This document shows, one piece after another, positions 19,043 through 28,495 of a stretch of 64,000 bases of DNA. A program made the position numbers and the translations under genes. The notes below the pieces were generated by a model. It was not told the origin of the DNA. It saw only the letters and a list, made by a program, of their open reading frames with translations, and ran no database searches. Within the stretch, counting starts at the first letter, position 1, and the number at the start of each line of letters is the position of its first letter. Origin of the DNA: JAMWZF01 sp041628615 (GTDB taxonomy: Bacteria > Pseudomonadota > Alphaproteobacteria > Rhodobacterales > Rhodobacteraceae); contig JBFKOW010000001.1 in NCBI GenBank assembly GCA_041628615.1, positions 1 through 64,000 of the forward strand, in the 5' to 3' direction.

Positions 19043-21828
19043 TGCTGGTCCTCGGTCCCATCGGCTTCACCGCGCCCTGGCTCCTGCTGGGGCTGGTGGC
19101 GCTGCCTTTGCTGTGGATCCTGCTGCGGGCGGTGCCGCCGGCGCCGATCCGGCGGCGGTTTCCCGGCGTGGCGCTGCTGCTGGGCCTGACCGACGACGAC
19201 ACCCAGGCCGACCGGACGCCGTGGTGGCTCTTGCTGCTGCGGATGCTGGCGGTGGCGGCGGTGATCGCGGGCTTCGCGGGGCCGGTGCTGAACCCGGATG
19301 CCGACGAGCCGGGCAGCGGACCGCTGCTGGTGCTGATCGACGGGACCTGGGCCGACGCGCGGGACTGGGACCGCCGGATCGACCGGATCGACGCCCTGCT
19401 CGAGGATGCCGGCCGCGCCGGGCGGACCGTCGCGGTGGTGCGGCTGACCGACCTGCCGCCGGAGGGGCCGACCTTCCTCGCCGCCGACGCTGCCGCGACC
19501 CGGCTGCCGTCGCTGATGCCCGCCCCCTATCCGCCGGACCCGGACGCGGTGACCGCATGGGCCGAGACGCTGGAGGGCCGGTTCGATACCTTCTGGCTGT
19601 CCGACGGGCTCGACCGGCCCGAGCAGGCGCCGCTGCTCGCTGTTCTCGAAGACCGGGGCGCGGTGCGGGTGTTCGAAAGCCCGCGGCCGATCCTCGGCCT
19701 GCGCCCGCCCCGCTTCGTCGACGGCACGGTGCAGATCACCGCCCTGCGCGCCGAAGCCACCGGCCCGGCCGAACACGATATCGGCGCGGTGGGGCCCGAC
19801 CCGGCGGGCGTCGAACGGCGGCTGGCCAGCGTGCCGCTGCGCTTCGCCGCCGGCGAGACCGAGGTGACGATCGACCTCTCGCTGCCGCCGGAACTGCGCA
19901 ACCGGGTCACCCGGTTCGAGATCGCCGGCCTGCGGTCGGCCGGGGCGGTGGCGCTCACCGACGATGCCCTGCGCCGCCGCGAGATCGCGCTGATCGGCGA
20001 CGACGGCAACCGCGAGGGGCTCGAACTGCTGTCGCCGTTGCACTACCTGCGCGAGGCGCTGGAGCCCAATGCCGACCTGATCGGCGGCGGGCTGGCCGAT
20101 GCGCTGCCGGCGAACCCGGACGTGGTGATCCTCGCCGACGTGGCGCAGCTGACCACGGTCGAGACCGCCGACCTGCGCGACTGGGTCGAGGCGGGCGGCC
20201 TGCTTGTCCGCTTCGCCGGGCCGCGGCTCGCCGCCTCGCAGGTCGCGCGCGCCGAGGAGGACCCGCTGCTGCCGGTCCGCCTGCGCGCCGGCGGCCGCAG
20301 CGTCGGCGGCGCGATGAGCTGGGGCGAGCCCAAGGCGCTGGCCCCCTTCGCCGAAGGCTCGCCGTTCTTCGGGCTGCCGGTGCCCGCCGACGTCTCGGTG
20401 AACGCGCAGGTGATGGCGCAGCCCGATCCGACGCTGGCCGACCGGGTCATCGCCCAGCTGTCGGACGGCACCCCGGCGGTGACCCGCAAGGCCCTGGGAC
20501 AGGGGCAGGTGGTGCTGTTCCACATCACCGCGAACGCGGAATGGTCGTCGCTGCCGCTGTCGGGGCTGTTCGTTCAGATGCTCGAACGGCTGGCGGTGTC
20601 GTCGCGCACCGATCTGCCGCCGGTCGAGGAGATGGAAGGCACGATCTGGTCGCCCGAGGCGGTGCTGACCGCCTTCGGCGCGGTCGAGCCGACCGGCACC
20701 CTGCCCGGCGTGCCGGGGCCGGACCTGATCCGCAACGCGCCCTCGGCGGCGGTGCCGCCCGGGCTCTACGCAGGCGAGGACCGGCAGATCGCGGTCAACG
20801 CGCTGGACCCCGAAGCCACCCTGACCGCCGCCGCCTGGCCCGACCGGATCCCGGTCGAGGGGCTGCAGGTGCGGCGCGAGATGGCGCTGAAGGGTTGGCT
20901 GCTGGGGGCGGCGCTGGCCCTGCTGGCGGCGGACGTGCTGGCCTCGCTGGCGCTGTCCGGGCGGCTGCGCGGGCCGCGGCCCTCGGGGCGGGCGGCGGCG
21001 ATGCTCGGGCTGCTGGCGCTCCTCGGCGCGGCCGCCGGTCCGGAACGGGCCGCGGCGCAGGGCCTGACCGCCGACGACTTCGCCCTGCGGGCCACCTCCG
21101 AGGTGGTGCTGGCCCATGTCGTCACCGGCAATCCGCAGGTCGACCAGCTCGCGCTGCGCGGGCTGCACGGGCTGTCGGACGTGCTGTTCCGGCGCACCTC
21201 GGTCGAACCCGCGGCGCCGATCGGGATCGACCTCGAGACCGACGAACTGGCCTTCTTTCCCTTCCTCTACTGGCCGGTCACCGCCGACCAGCGGCTGCCG
21301 AGCGCCGAGGCCTATGCCAAGCTCAACCGCTACCTGCGGTCGGGCGGGATGATCCTGTTCGACACCCGCGACGCCGATACCGCCGGGTTCGGATCCTCGA
21401 GTCCCGAGGGCCGGATGCTGCAGGCGCTGGCGCGGCCGCTGGACATCCCGCCGCTGGAACAGCTGCCGCCGGATCACGTGCTGACCCGCACCTTCTACCT
21501 GCTGCAGGACTTCCCCGGCCGCCATGCCAGCCGCGACATCTGGGTCGAGGCGGCGCCGCCGGACGCGGTGCAGGTCGAGGGGATGCCGTTCCGCGACCTC
21601 AACGACGGGGTGACCCCGGTGGTGATCGGCGGCAACGACTGGGCCGCGGCCTGGGCCATCGACGAGGCCGGCAACCGGATGGTGCCGGTGGGCCGGGGCA
21701 TGGCCGGCGAACGCCAGCGGGAACTGGCGCTGCGCTTCGGGGTCAACCTCGTGATGCATGTGCTGACCGGCAACTACAAGTCCGACCAGGTCCACGTTCC
21801 GGCCCTGCTCGACCGGCTGGGGCAATGA
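19042..21828 (+). CDS. BatA/DUF4159 fusion membrane protein
   Basis: 928 aa. N-terminal BatA-type domain with two membrane segments (GFTAPWLLLGLVALPLLWIL at about 8-27, then around 62-85), a long periplasmic-type VWA-like region in which no intact MIDAS is evident, two hydrophobic segments around 618-665 (LLGAALALLAADVLASLAL; AAAMLGLLALLGAAA), and a C-terminal DUF4159 domain (about 675-928, TDELAFFPFLYWPV; RYLRSGGMILFDTRD). Third gene of the MoxR operon. The C-terminal part may face the periplasm, preceded by a second signal-like segment. Confidence 0.9.
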   Translation: MLVLGPIGFTAPWLLLGLVALPLLWILLRAVPPAPIRRRFPGVALLLGLTDDDTQADRTPWWLLLLRMLAVAAVIAGFAGPVLNPDADEPGSGPLLVLIDGTWADARDWDRRIDRIDALLEDAGRAGRTVAVVRLTDLPPEGPTFLAADAAATRLPSLMPAPYPPDPDAVTAWAETLEGRFDTFWLSDGLDRPEQAPLLAVLEDRGAVRVFESPRPILGLRPPRFVDGTVQITALRAEATGPAEHDIGAVGPDPAGVERRLASVPLRFAAGETEVTIDLSLPPELRNRVTRFEIAGLRSAGAVALTDDALRRREIALIGDDGNREGLELLSPLHYLREALEPNADLIGGGLADALPANPDVVILADVAQLTTVETADLRDWVEAGGLLVRFAGPRLAASQVARAEEDPLLPVRLRAGGRSVGGAMSWGEPKALAPFAEGSPFFGLPVPADVSVNAQVMAQPDPTLADRVIAQLSDGTPAVTRKALGQGQVVLFHITANAEWSSLPLSGLFVQMLERLAVSSRTDLPPVEEMEGTIWSPEAVLTAFGAVEPTGTLPGVPGPDLIRNAPSAAVPPGLYAGEDRQIAVNALDPEATLTAAAWPDRIPVEGLQVRREMALKGWLLGAALALLAADVLASLALSGRLRGPRPSGRAAAMLGLLALLGAAAGPERAAAQGLTADDFALRATSEVVLAHVVTGNPQVDQLALRGLHGLSDVLFRRTSVEPAAPIGIDLETDELAFFPFLYWPVTADQRLPSAEAYAKLNRYLRSGGMILFDTRDADTAGFGSSSPEGRMLQALARPLDIPPLEQLPPDHVLTRTFYLLQDFPGRHASRDIWVEAAPPDAVQVEGMPFRDLNDGVTPVVIGGNDWAAAWAIDEAGNRMVPVGRGMAGERQRELALRFGVNLVMHVLTGNYKSDQVHVPALLDRLGQ

Positions 21829-21928
21829 CCGTGGCGGGGCGAAACTTCGGCGAATGTGCAGGGTGGTACGGACTCCGGGCCGCGGATGTGCAGGGCGTGA
21901 ACCCCGAAACCGGGCGGAGTGACAGAGT

Positions 21929-24004
21929 GTGAACGGCGACCTGATCCTCGATCCGCTGCTGCCCTGGCCGCTGCTCTGGGCCGCCGCGGCGCTGTCGGCG
22001 GCGGTGGTCGGCGCGGCGCTGTGGCGCGGGCTGCGCGGCTGGTGGCTGCGGGCGCTGGCGGCGCTGGCGCTGCTCGCCGCGATCGCCAACCCGTCGCTGC
22101 AGCAGGAGCGGCGCGAGCCGCTGTCGGACATCGTGATCGCGGTTGTGGACGAAAGCGCGAGCCAGCGGATCGCCGATCGCGCCGGGCAGACCGCCGCGGC
22201 GCTGGCCAACCTCGAGGCCGAGATCGCCGACCGGCCCAACACCGAGCTGCGCGTGATCCGGGTGGGCGACGCCGAGGGCGACGGCGGCACCCGGCTGATG
22301 ACCGCGCTGTCCGAGACGCTGGCCGAGGAGCCGATGGACCGGATCGCCGGGGTGATCTTTCTCAGCGACGGCCGGCTGCACGACCCGGAAGCGGCGCCGC
22401 CGGCGCTGCCCGCCCCGGTCCACGTCCTGCAGTCAGGCCGCGACACCGACTGGGACCGCCGGCTGATCGTCCGCAACGCCCCGGCCTTCGCGATCCTCGG
22501 CGAGCCGGTGACCCTGACGATCCGGGTCGAGGACGAGGGCGACGCGCCGCCGGGGCCGGCCAACGTCGATCTCGAGATCGCCATCGACGGCGGCCCGCCG
22601 ATGGCCTTCAGCGTGCCCGTGGGCCGCGATCTCGACCTGCCGGTCACCCTGCCCCACGGCGGCATGAACGTGCTGCAGTTCTCGGTGCCCGAGGCCGAGG
22701 GCGAGATCACCAACCGCAACAACGCCGCCGTGGTTCAGATCAACGGCGTCCGCGACCGGCTGCGGGTGCTGCTGGTGTCCGGCGAGCCGCATCCCGGCGA
22801 GCGCACCTGGCGCAACCTGCTGAAATCGGATTCGAGCGTCGATCTCGTGCATTTCACCATCCTGCGGCCGCCGGAGAAGCAGGACGGGGTGCCGGTGGAC
22901 GAGCTGTCGCTGATCGCCTTCCCGACCCGCGAGCTGTTCCTCGAGAAGATCGACGAGTTCGACCTCATCATCTTCGACCGCTACAAGCGGCGCGGCATCC
23001 TGCCGGGGCTCTACCTCGACAACATCCGCGCCTATGTCGAGAACGGCGGCGCGCTGCTGATCGCCGCCGGGCCGGACTATGCCGGGGCCGAGAGCCTGTA
23101 CCGCTCGCCGCTGGCGCCGGTGCTGCCCGCCGCGCCGACGGCGCAGGTCTACGAACGCCCGTTCACGCCGCTGCTGACGCCGCTGGGCGACAAGCACCCG
23201 GTCACCGAGGGCCTGCCCGCGCTGGCTCCCGAGGGCGCGGACGGGGTGCCGGGCTGGGGCCGGTGGTTCCGGCAGATCGATCTCGACGTGACCAGCCAGA
23301 CCGCCGCCATCGTGATGGAGGGGATCGAGGGCGAGCCGCTGCTGCTGCTCGACCGGGTCGGCGAGGGCCGGGTCGCCCTGCTCGGGTCGGACCATGTCTG
23401 GCTGTGGAACCGCGGCTACGAGGGCGGCGGGCCGCAGCTCGAACTGCTGCGCCGGCTGGCGCACTGGATGATGAAGGAGCCGGAACTGGAGGAAGAGGCG
23501 CTGTGGGTCGAGCCGACCGGCCAGACCATGCGCGTCATCCGCCGCACCCTCGCCGACGAGGTGGGCGAGGTCACCGTCACCCACCCGGACGGGACCGAGA
23601 CGGTGCTGCCTCTGGAACAGGTGACGCCGGGCCGGTTCGAGACCGTGTGGGACGCCCCGGACGTGGGTCTCTACCGGCTGACCGACGGCACCGAGGAGGC
23701 GGTGATCGCCCTCGGTCCCGCCGCCCCGCGCGAGTTCGAGCAGACCATCGCCGGGTCCGACCTGCTGCTGCCGCTGGTGGAGGCGGGCCGCGGCGCGGTG
23801 CTGCCGATGCAGGCCGGCGCGGTGGACCTGCGCAGCGTCCGTCCCGGCCGCCCGGCGGCGGGCCGCGGCTGGCTCGGGATCACCCCGCGCGAAGCCTACC
23901 GCACCGCCGATGTCACCATCCGCCCGTTCTTGCCGGCCTGGGCCTTCCTGCTGCTGTCGGCGGGACTCGTGGTCGGGGCCTGGCTGCGCGAGGGGCGGCG
24001 CTAG
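21929..24004 (+). CDS. Large membrane protein with glutamine-amidotransferase-like domain, MoxR operon
   Basis: 691 aa from GTG 21929. Two membrane helices near the N-terminus (about 10-32 and 38-55), a VWA-like region lacking a good MIDAS (VIAVVDESASQRI), a class-I amidotransferase-like/ThuA-like region (about 270-500; LRVLLVSGEPHPG, LIIFDRYKRRGIL, NGGALLIAAGPDY) without an obvious catalytic Cys, and a final membrane helix (FLPAWAFLLLSAGLVVG). Occurs as the last gene of MoxR operons in this group. The 100 bases before it contain no better start. Confidence 0.85.
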   Translation: MNGDLILDPLLPWPLLWAAAALSAAVVGAALWRGLRGWWLRALAALALLAAIANPSLQQERREPLSDIVIAVVDESASQRIADRAGQTAAALANLEAEIADRPNTELRVIRVGDAEGDGGTRLMTALSETLAEEPMDRIAGVIFLSDGRLHDPEAAPPALPAPVHVLQSGRDTDWDRRLIVRNAPAFAILGEPVTLTIRVEDEGDAPPGPANVDLEIAIDGGPPMAFSVPVGRDLDLPVTLPHGGMNVLQFSVPEAEGEITNRNNAAVVQINGVRDRLRVLLVSGEPHPGERTWRNLLKSDSSVDLVHFTILRPPEKQDGVPVDELSLIAFPTRELFLEKIDEFDLIIFDRYKRRGILPGLYLDNIRAYVENGGALLIAAGPDYAGAESLYRSPLAPVLPAAPTAQVYERPFTPLLTPLGDKHPVTEGLPALAPEGADGVPGWGRWFRQIDLDVTSQTAAIVMEGIEGEPLLLLDRVGEGRVALLGSDHVWLWNRGYEGGGPQLELLRRLAHWMMKEPELEEEALWVEPTGQTMRVIRRTLADEVGEVTVTHPDGTETVLPLEQVTPGRFETVWDAPDVGLYRLTDGTEEAVIALGPAAPREFEQTIAGSDLLLPLVEAGRGAVLPMQAGAVDLRSVRPGRPAAGRGWLGITPREAYRTADVTIRPFLPAWAFLLLSAGLVVGAWLREGRR

Positions 24005-24169
24005 GCGATCAGCCGTCCTGGCTGTGCCGGGAATCCGGGCGGCCCCGGTGGACCGCCGCGACGCAGCGCGGCCCGGCCCCGACCGGCCAGCCCGCCCCGT
24101 CGCGCCGCGCCGCCGGGGCGATGCCGAAGCGGGCCAGCGGCGGCTCGGCCGCACGGCGCGGGTCGGGGG

Positions 24170-25015
24170 TCAGACCGCCTGCAGCCGGAAGCCCAGCGCC
24201 TGGTGCCAGTGCATGTGCACCGACACGCAGCGGAAGCCGTGCGCGTCGTGGTTGCGCAGCGCCAGCCGGGCCCGGTCGAAGGCGGCGACGTAATCCGCCT
24301 GCCGGGCCAGATGCGGCGGGTTCTTGTTCAGCAGGACGATCACCGCCCGCCGGGCGATGCGGCAGAACTCGGCCACCACGTCGCCCCAGCTATCGGGGTG
24401 GCAGTAATGCTCGATCGCCTGCATGCAGAAGATGTAGTCCTGGCTCTTGTCCGGCAGCGGATAGGGCAGCTTGCCGCCATCGAACAGCGAGATCGGGATG
24501 TCCATCGCCTCGATGATCGGGCGGTAGCACCATTCGCTGACGGTTTCGTCGGCGGCCGGGACCGGGATGTTGTAGTCGTCCTTGGCGGCGCCGGCGACGT
24601 CCTCGTTGACCTTGCGGTGGGCCGCGCCCTCGCCCCGCGCCGCGCCCTGGATGAAGTTGAGGTAGTCGTTGCCGAGCACACGGTGGCCGAAATGCCGCGC
24701 CACTTCCAGCATCCCGCCGTGGGCGGTGGACATCTCGAACACGTCGCAGGGGGCGGCGCCGGGGGCCAGCAGTTCCGGCGCGAAGAGCTGGATCCGGTTC
24801 CAGCTGCGCCGGATGTTGCGGGCCCGGTCCATGTACTTGGGCTGGATCAGGCGCGGCAGGCCGGTGGCGTCCCAGTCGAACGGGTAGGGCGTGAGCAGCG
24901 CCTCGGGCGGCTGTTCGCCGAACAGGTCGGCCTGGTCGGGCTTGTTCAGCGACGCCTTGAGTTCGCGCCGAAGCCGCTTGAGTTCCCTGGGGTCGGGCGG
25001 GGGGATGCCGTCCAT
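24170..25015 (-). CDS. Class I SAM-dependent methyltransferase
   Basis: 281 aa. The SAM-binding motif I region reads DVFEMSTAHGGMLEVARHFG, then GNDYLNFIQG (acidic residue for ribose), and the post-I segment SQDYIFCMQAIEHYCHPDSW resembles methyltransferase motif II. N-terminal 60 residues are charged and helical. Substrate unknown. Stands alone between 166 bases of unassigned sequence downstream (24005-24169) and 175 bases upstream (25016-25190), in which I see no gene. Confidence 0.82.
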   Translation of the reverse strand: MDGIPPPDPRELKRLRRELKASLNKPDQADLFGEQPPEALLTPYPFDWDATGLPRLIQPKYMDRARNIRRSWNRIQLFAPELLAPGAAPCDVFEMSTAHGGMLEVARHFGHRVLGNDYLNFIQGAARGEGAAHRKVNEDVAGAAKDDYNIPVPAADETVSEWCYRPIIEAMDIPISLFDGGKLPYPLPDKSQDYIFCMQAIEHYCHPDSWGDVVAEFCRIARRAVIVLLNKNPPHLARQADYVAAFDRARLALRNHDAHGFRCVSVHMHWHQALGFRLQAV

Positions 25016-25190
25016 CTGCGCTGCCTGCTGCTGGTCCCGGTCTTCATCCGGGATACGCGGCGCGGGGCCCCGGAATCAAGCGCAGGACCGGGCGCGGACG
25101 GGCCGGGGTCGCGGTTTCGGCCCGGGCGTCACGCAAAACCCACGCCGGGGCGGGCCGGCCGGGCGGGGGCGCCGCCCGGCGTCGCGGCGG

Positions 25191-25979
25191 TCAGCGGCCG
25201 CCGGTCTCGTCGTCCTCGTCCTCGTCGTCATCGGCGTCCGGCAGGTTGAAGAAGCTGTCGGCGTCGGTGTAGCGCGGGTCGTTGCGGTCGTCCTCGTCGT
25301 CGTCGTCGGCCGTGCCGCTGTCCGACAGGGTGAAGGTCTCTAGCCCGGAGATCGCCGTCGGCATCCGCGGCTCGGGATCCATCGACAGGCTCTGCTGGGT
25401 CGAGACCAGCTTGCGGCGCTCGTCGTCGGACATCACCTCGCCATCCTTGGCCCGCTTGGCGTTGGCCTTCTGCACCGCGGCGTCAAGCTCGGACTGCTTG
25501 CACAGGCCGAGCGCCACCGGGTCGATCGGCTCCATGTTGGAGATGTTCCAGTGGGTGCGCTCGCGGATCGACTGGATCGTCGGCTTGGTGGTGCCCACCA
25601 GCTTGGAGATCTGGCCGTCGGACAGTTCGGGGTGGAACTTGACCAGCCAGAGGATCGCGTTCGGGCGGTCCTGCCGCTTGGACAGCGGGGTGTAGCGCGG
25701 GCCGCGGCGCTTCTGCTCGCCCTCGGCGGCCGGGTTGTGCAGCAGCTTGAGCTTGTGCAGCGGGTCCTTCTCGGCGGCGTCGATCTCGGCCTGGGTCAGC
25801 TGCTTGTTGGCGATCGGGTCGAAGCCCTTGACCCCGGCGGCCACGTCGCCGTCGGCGATGCCCTGCACCTCGAGTTCGTGCAGGCCGACGAAATCGGCGA
25901 TCTGCCTGAAGCTGATGGTGGTGTTGTCCACCAGCCAGACGGCGGTGGCCTTGGCCATGATCGGTTTGTCGTCAGCCAT
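25191..25979 (-). CDS. trcR: TrcR-type (DUF1013) cell-cycle transcriptional regulator
   Basis: 262 aa. N-terminal half is the conserved alphaproteobacterial DUF1013 domain: MAKATAVWLVDNTTISFRQI, then a helix-turn-helix-like segment (ELSDGQISKLVGTTKPTIQS). The C-terminus is strongly acidic (DDDDEDDRNDPRY and DADDDEDEDDE). Known members are cell-cycle associated and close to the RNA polymerase/CtrA network. AAAGGAGG lies 6 bases before the ATG. Single gene. Confidence 0.9.
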   Translation of the reverse strand: MADDKPIMAKATAVWLVDNTTISFRQIADFVGLHELEVQGIADGDVAAGVKGFDPIANKQLTQAEIDAAEKDPLHKLKLLHNPAAEGEQKRRGPRYTPLSKRQDRPNAILWLVKFHPELSDGQISKLVGTTKPTIQSIRERTHWNISNMEPIDPVALGLCKQSELDAAVQKANAKRAKDGEVMSDDERRKLVSTQQSLSMDPEPRMPTAISGLETFTLSDSGTADDDDEDDRNDPRYTDADSFFNLPDADDDEDEDDETGGR

Positions 25980-26053
25980 CGGTGGCCTCCTTTCGCATAC
26001 GCCTTTCCCGTGCCCTGGACCGAGGGCGGGCCGCTGCGGCCCCGGGGTTCGAG

Positions 26054-26081
26054 TTGTCGGGAAACTCGGCGGCTATATAGT
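26054..26081 (+). promoter_or_regulatory. Probable sigma-70 promoter of the RNase T2 gene
   Basis: TTGTCG (26054-26059) and TATAGT (26076-26081) are spaced by 16 bases in a locally A/T-richer segment. The ATG of the RNase gene is 28 bases downstream of the -10 element, after AGGAGGG. Confidence 0.5.
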
Positions 26082-26109
26082 CGGCGGGACAAGAGGAGGG
26101 AAGCCCCTA

Positions 26110-26763
26110 ATGCGGCGATGTCTGGTGCTCCTGCTGGCGCTCTGGCCGGCGTTCCTGGTCCCCGCGGCCCCGGCGCGGGCCGAGGGCACGGCGGGCGACT
26201 TCGACTACTACGTGATGGCGCTGTCGTGGTCGCCGGGCTGGTGCGCCGCCGAGGGCGCCGCCCGCGACGATCCGCAATGCGCCGCGGGCGCCCGCTTCGG
26301 CTGGGTGCTGCACGGGCTCTGGCCGCAATACGAGGACGGCGGCTGGCCCGACTTCTGCCCGACCGGGGCGCGCAACCCGTCCCGCGCCGACACCGCCGCC
26401 GAGGCCGACCTGTTCGGGTCGTCGGGGTCGGCGTGGCACCAGTGGAACAAGCATGGCCGCTGCACCGGGCTGTCGGCGGCGGACTACTACCGGCTGTCGC
26501 GGCTGGCCTATGACCGGGTCACCCGGCCCGAGGTGTTCCGCCGGCTGGACCGCGACGTGCGGCTGCCAGCGCGGGTGGTGGAGGAGGCGTTCCTCGAAGC
26601 GAACCCCGGCCTGACCGCCGACATGATCACCGTGACCTGCCGCGACCGCGCGATCCGCGAGGCGCGGATCTGCCTGACCCGCGACCTGAGCCCGCGCCCC
26701 TGCGGCGAGGGGCTGCGCCGGGACTGTCCGCTGGACGACGCGCTGTTCCGGGCGATCCGCTAG
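26110..26763 (+). CDS. Secreted ribonuclease T2 family protein
   Basis: 217 aa with a Sec signal peptide (1-24, cleavage after ARA). Both catalytic sites of RNase T2 are intact: CAS1 LHGLWPQ (about 64-70) and CAS2 WHQWNKHGRC (about 111-120), giving the two active-site His, Glu-equivalent region and Lys; Cys pairs for disulfides are present. Would degrade RNA in the periplasm or outside, for nutrient recovery. AGGAGGG precedes the ATG at 26110. Confidence 0.93.
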   Translation: MRRCLVLLLALWPAFLVPAAPARAEGTAGDFDYYVMALSWSPGWCAAEGAARDDPQCAAGARFGWVLHGLWPQYEDGGWPDFCPTGARNPSRADTAAEADLFGSSGSAWHQWNKHGRCTGLSAADYYRLSRLAYDRVTRPEVFRRLDRDVRLPARVVEEAFLEANPGLTADMITVTCRDRAIREARICLTRDLSPRPCGEGLRRDCPLDDALFRAIR

Positions 26764-26794
26764 TCACAGGCGCCGCAAGAAGCGCGCCGGCGGG

Positions 26795-26815
26795 GGTTGC
26801 GCCCGCGCCGCAACC
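26795..26815. terminator. Hairpin after the RNase T2 gene
   Basis: GGTTGCG (26795-26801) pairs with CGCAACC (26809-26815) around a 7-base loop, 32 bases after the RNase stop. There is no T-run, so termination by it alone is uncertain. Confidence 0.4.
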
Positions 26816-26831
26816 GCGTATTGCAACGGAT

Positions 26832-26843
26832 GTTTGCGCAAAC
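26832..26843. promoter_or_regulatory. Perfect 12-bp palindrome, possible LacI-family operator
   Basis: GTTTGCGCAAAC is a perfect palindrome centred on CG, 18 bases before the alpha-glucosidase start and just upstream of its ribosome site. LacI-family regulators of sugar genes bind palindromes with a central CG (TTGCGCAA-like cores), so this is a plausible repressor site. The cognate regulator is not in the window. Confidence 0.5.
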
Positions 26844-26860
26844 AGGTCGTGGAGGTCGAG

Positions 26861-28486
26861 ATGCGGGAATGGTGGCGGGACGCGGTGATCTACCAGATCT
26901 ACCCGCGCAGCTTTCAGGACTCCACCGGCGACGGGGTCGGCGATCTGAACGGCATCACCCGGCGGCTGCCGCATGTCGCCGGCCTTGGCGCCGACTGCAT
27001 CTGGATCTCGCCGGTGTTCAAGTCGCCGCAGCGCGACATGGGCTACGATGTCAGCGACTACAAGGCGATCGACCCGCTGTTCGGCACGCTGGACGATTTC
27101 GACCGGCTGATCGCCACCGCCCATGATCTCGGGCTCAAGGTCATCACCGACCAGGTGCTGTCGCATACTTCGAACGCGCATCCGTGGTTCCAGGAAAGCC
27201 GGCAGGACCGGACCAACCCGAAGGCCGACTGGTACGTCTGGGCCGACCCGCTGCCCGACGGCAGTCCGCCGACCAACTGGCACAGCCATTTCGGCGGCCC
27301 GGCCTGGGAATTCGACCCCGGCCGCGGGCAGTATTTCCTGCACCATTTCCTGTCCACCCAGCCGGACCTGAACTTCCACAACCCCGACGTGGTGGACGCG
27401 ATCCTCGACGTCTGCGCGTTCTGGCTCGACCGCGGGCTTGACGGGTTCCGGCTCGACACCGTGAACTACTACTTCCACGACCGGAAGCTGCGTTCGAACC
27501 CGCCGGCCAGGACCCGGCCGCAGGTGATGGCGACCGACCTCTACGGGATGCAGCAGAACATCTACAACAAGACCCGGCCCGAGAACCTCGGCTTTCTCGA
27601 GAAGCTCCGCGCCCTGACCGACCGCTACGGCGACATCATGATGGTCGGCGAAGTGGGCGAGATGGGCCAGCGGTCGATCGAGATCATGGGCGAATACACC
27701 GCCGGGACGAAACGCCTGCACATGGCCTATTCCTTCGCCATGCTGGGCCCGGATTTCAGCGCCGCGCATTTCCGCGGCTGCATCGAGGGGTTCCGCAAGG
27801 GCGCCCCGGACGGCCATCCGAAGTGGTCCTTCTCGAACCACGACGTGCCCCGCCATGCCGGCCGCTGGGCCGATCATGCCGGCGGCGACAGCGACGCCAT
27901 CGCCCGGATGGCGGCGGCGATGCTGATGTCGTTTCCCGGCACCATCGGCATCTACCAGGGCGAGGAACTGGGCCAGACCGACACCGAGCTGGTGTTCGAG
28001 GAACTGACCGACCCACCGGCGATCCGGTTCTGGCCCGCCGAGAAGGGCCGCGACGGCTGCCGCACCCCGATGGTCTGGGAGGCCGAGGCGCCGAACGCCG
28101 GGTTCAGCGACGGCAAGCCCTGGCTGCCGGTGAAGCCGCCGCAGGCCCGCCGCGCCGTCGACGTTCAGGAGGCCGACCCGGACAGCGTGCTGCACCACTA
28201 CCGCACGGTGATCGCGTTCCGGAAGGGCTCGGTGGCATTCCGCGAGAGCGACATCGCCTTCCACGACCTGCCCGAGCCGGTGCTGGCCTTCACCCGGGTG
28301 GCGGAGGGCGAGCGGATCACCTGCCTCTACAACCTCGGCCCCGATCCGGTGACCGTGGCCCTTGGCGGGACCGCCGAGATCACCGGCCCGCACAAGGCGG
28401 CGCTCGATGGCGGGACGCTGGAGTTGCCGGGGATCGGCTACGCCTGGCTGCGCCACGAGGCCGACCTGGCCCCCGCCATCGCCTGA
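26861..28486 (+). CDS. GH13 alpha-glucosidase / oligo-1,6-glucosidase
   Basis: 541 aa. GH13 conserved regions in order: REWWRDAVIYQIYPRSF at the N-terminus, VITDQVLSHTSNAHPWF (region I), GLDGFRLDTVNYY (region II, nucleophile Asp), MMVGEVGEM (region III, acid/base Glu) and FSNHDVPR (region IV, His-Asp). Member of the oligo-1,6-glucosidase/alpha-glucosidase subfamily acting on short alpha-glucosides in the cytosol. ATG 26861 is chosen over the in-frame TTG at 26834, which lies inside the palindrome; GGAGG is 5 bases upstream. No transporter genes adjoin. Confidence 0.93.
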   Translation: MREWWRDAVIYQIYPRSFQDSTGDGVGDLNGITRRLPHVAGLGADCIWISPVFKSPQRDMGYDVSDYKAIDPLFGTLDDFDRLIATAHDLGLKVITDQVLSHTSNAHPWFQESRQDRTNPKADWYVWADPLPDGSPPTNWHSHFGGPAWEFDPGRGQYFLHHFLSTQPDLNFHNPDVVDAILDVCAFWLDRGLDGFRLDTVNYYFHDRKLRSNPPARTRPQVMATDLYGMQQNIYNKTRPENLGFLEKLRALTDRYGDIMMVGEVGEMGQRSIEIMGEYTAGTKRLHMAYSFAMLGPDFSAAHFRGCIEGFRKGAPDGHPKWSFSNHDVPRHAGRWADHAGGDSDAIARMAAAMLMSFPGTIGIYQGEELGQTDTELVFEELTDPPAIRFWPAEKGRDGCRTPMVWEAEAPNAGFSDGKPWLPVKPPQARRAVDVQEADPDSVLHHYRTVIAFRKGSVAFRESDIAFHDLPEPVLAFTRVAEGERITCLYNLGPDPVTVALGGTAEITGPHKAALDGGTLELPGIGYAWLRHEADLAPAIA

Positions 28487-28495
28487 CCGGCGGGG

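Noticed and set aside
19015..22722. A 1235-codon open frame on the minus strand
   Set aside because: Antisense to the BatA/DUF4159 and following gene; low-complexity composition and no recognisable motif.
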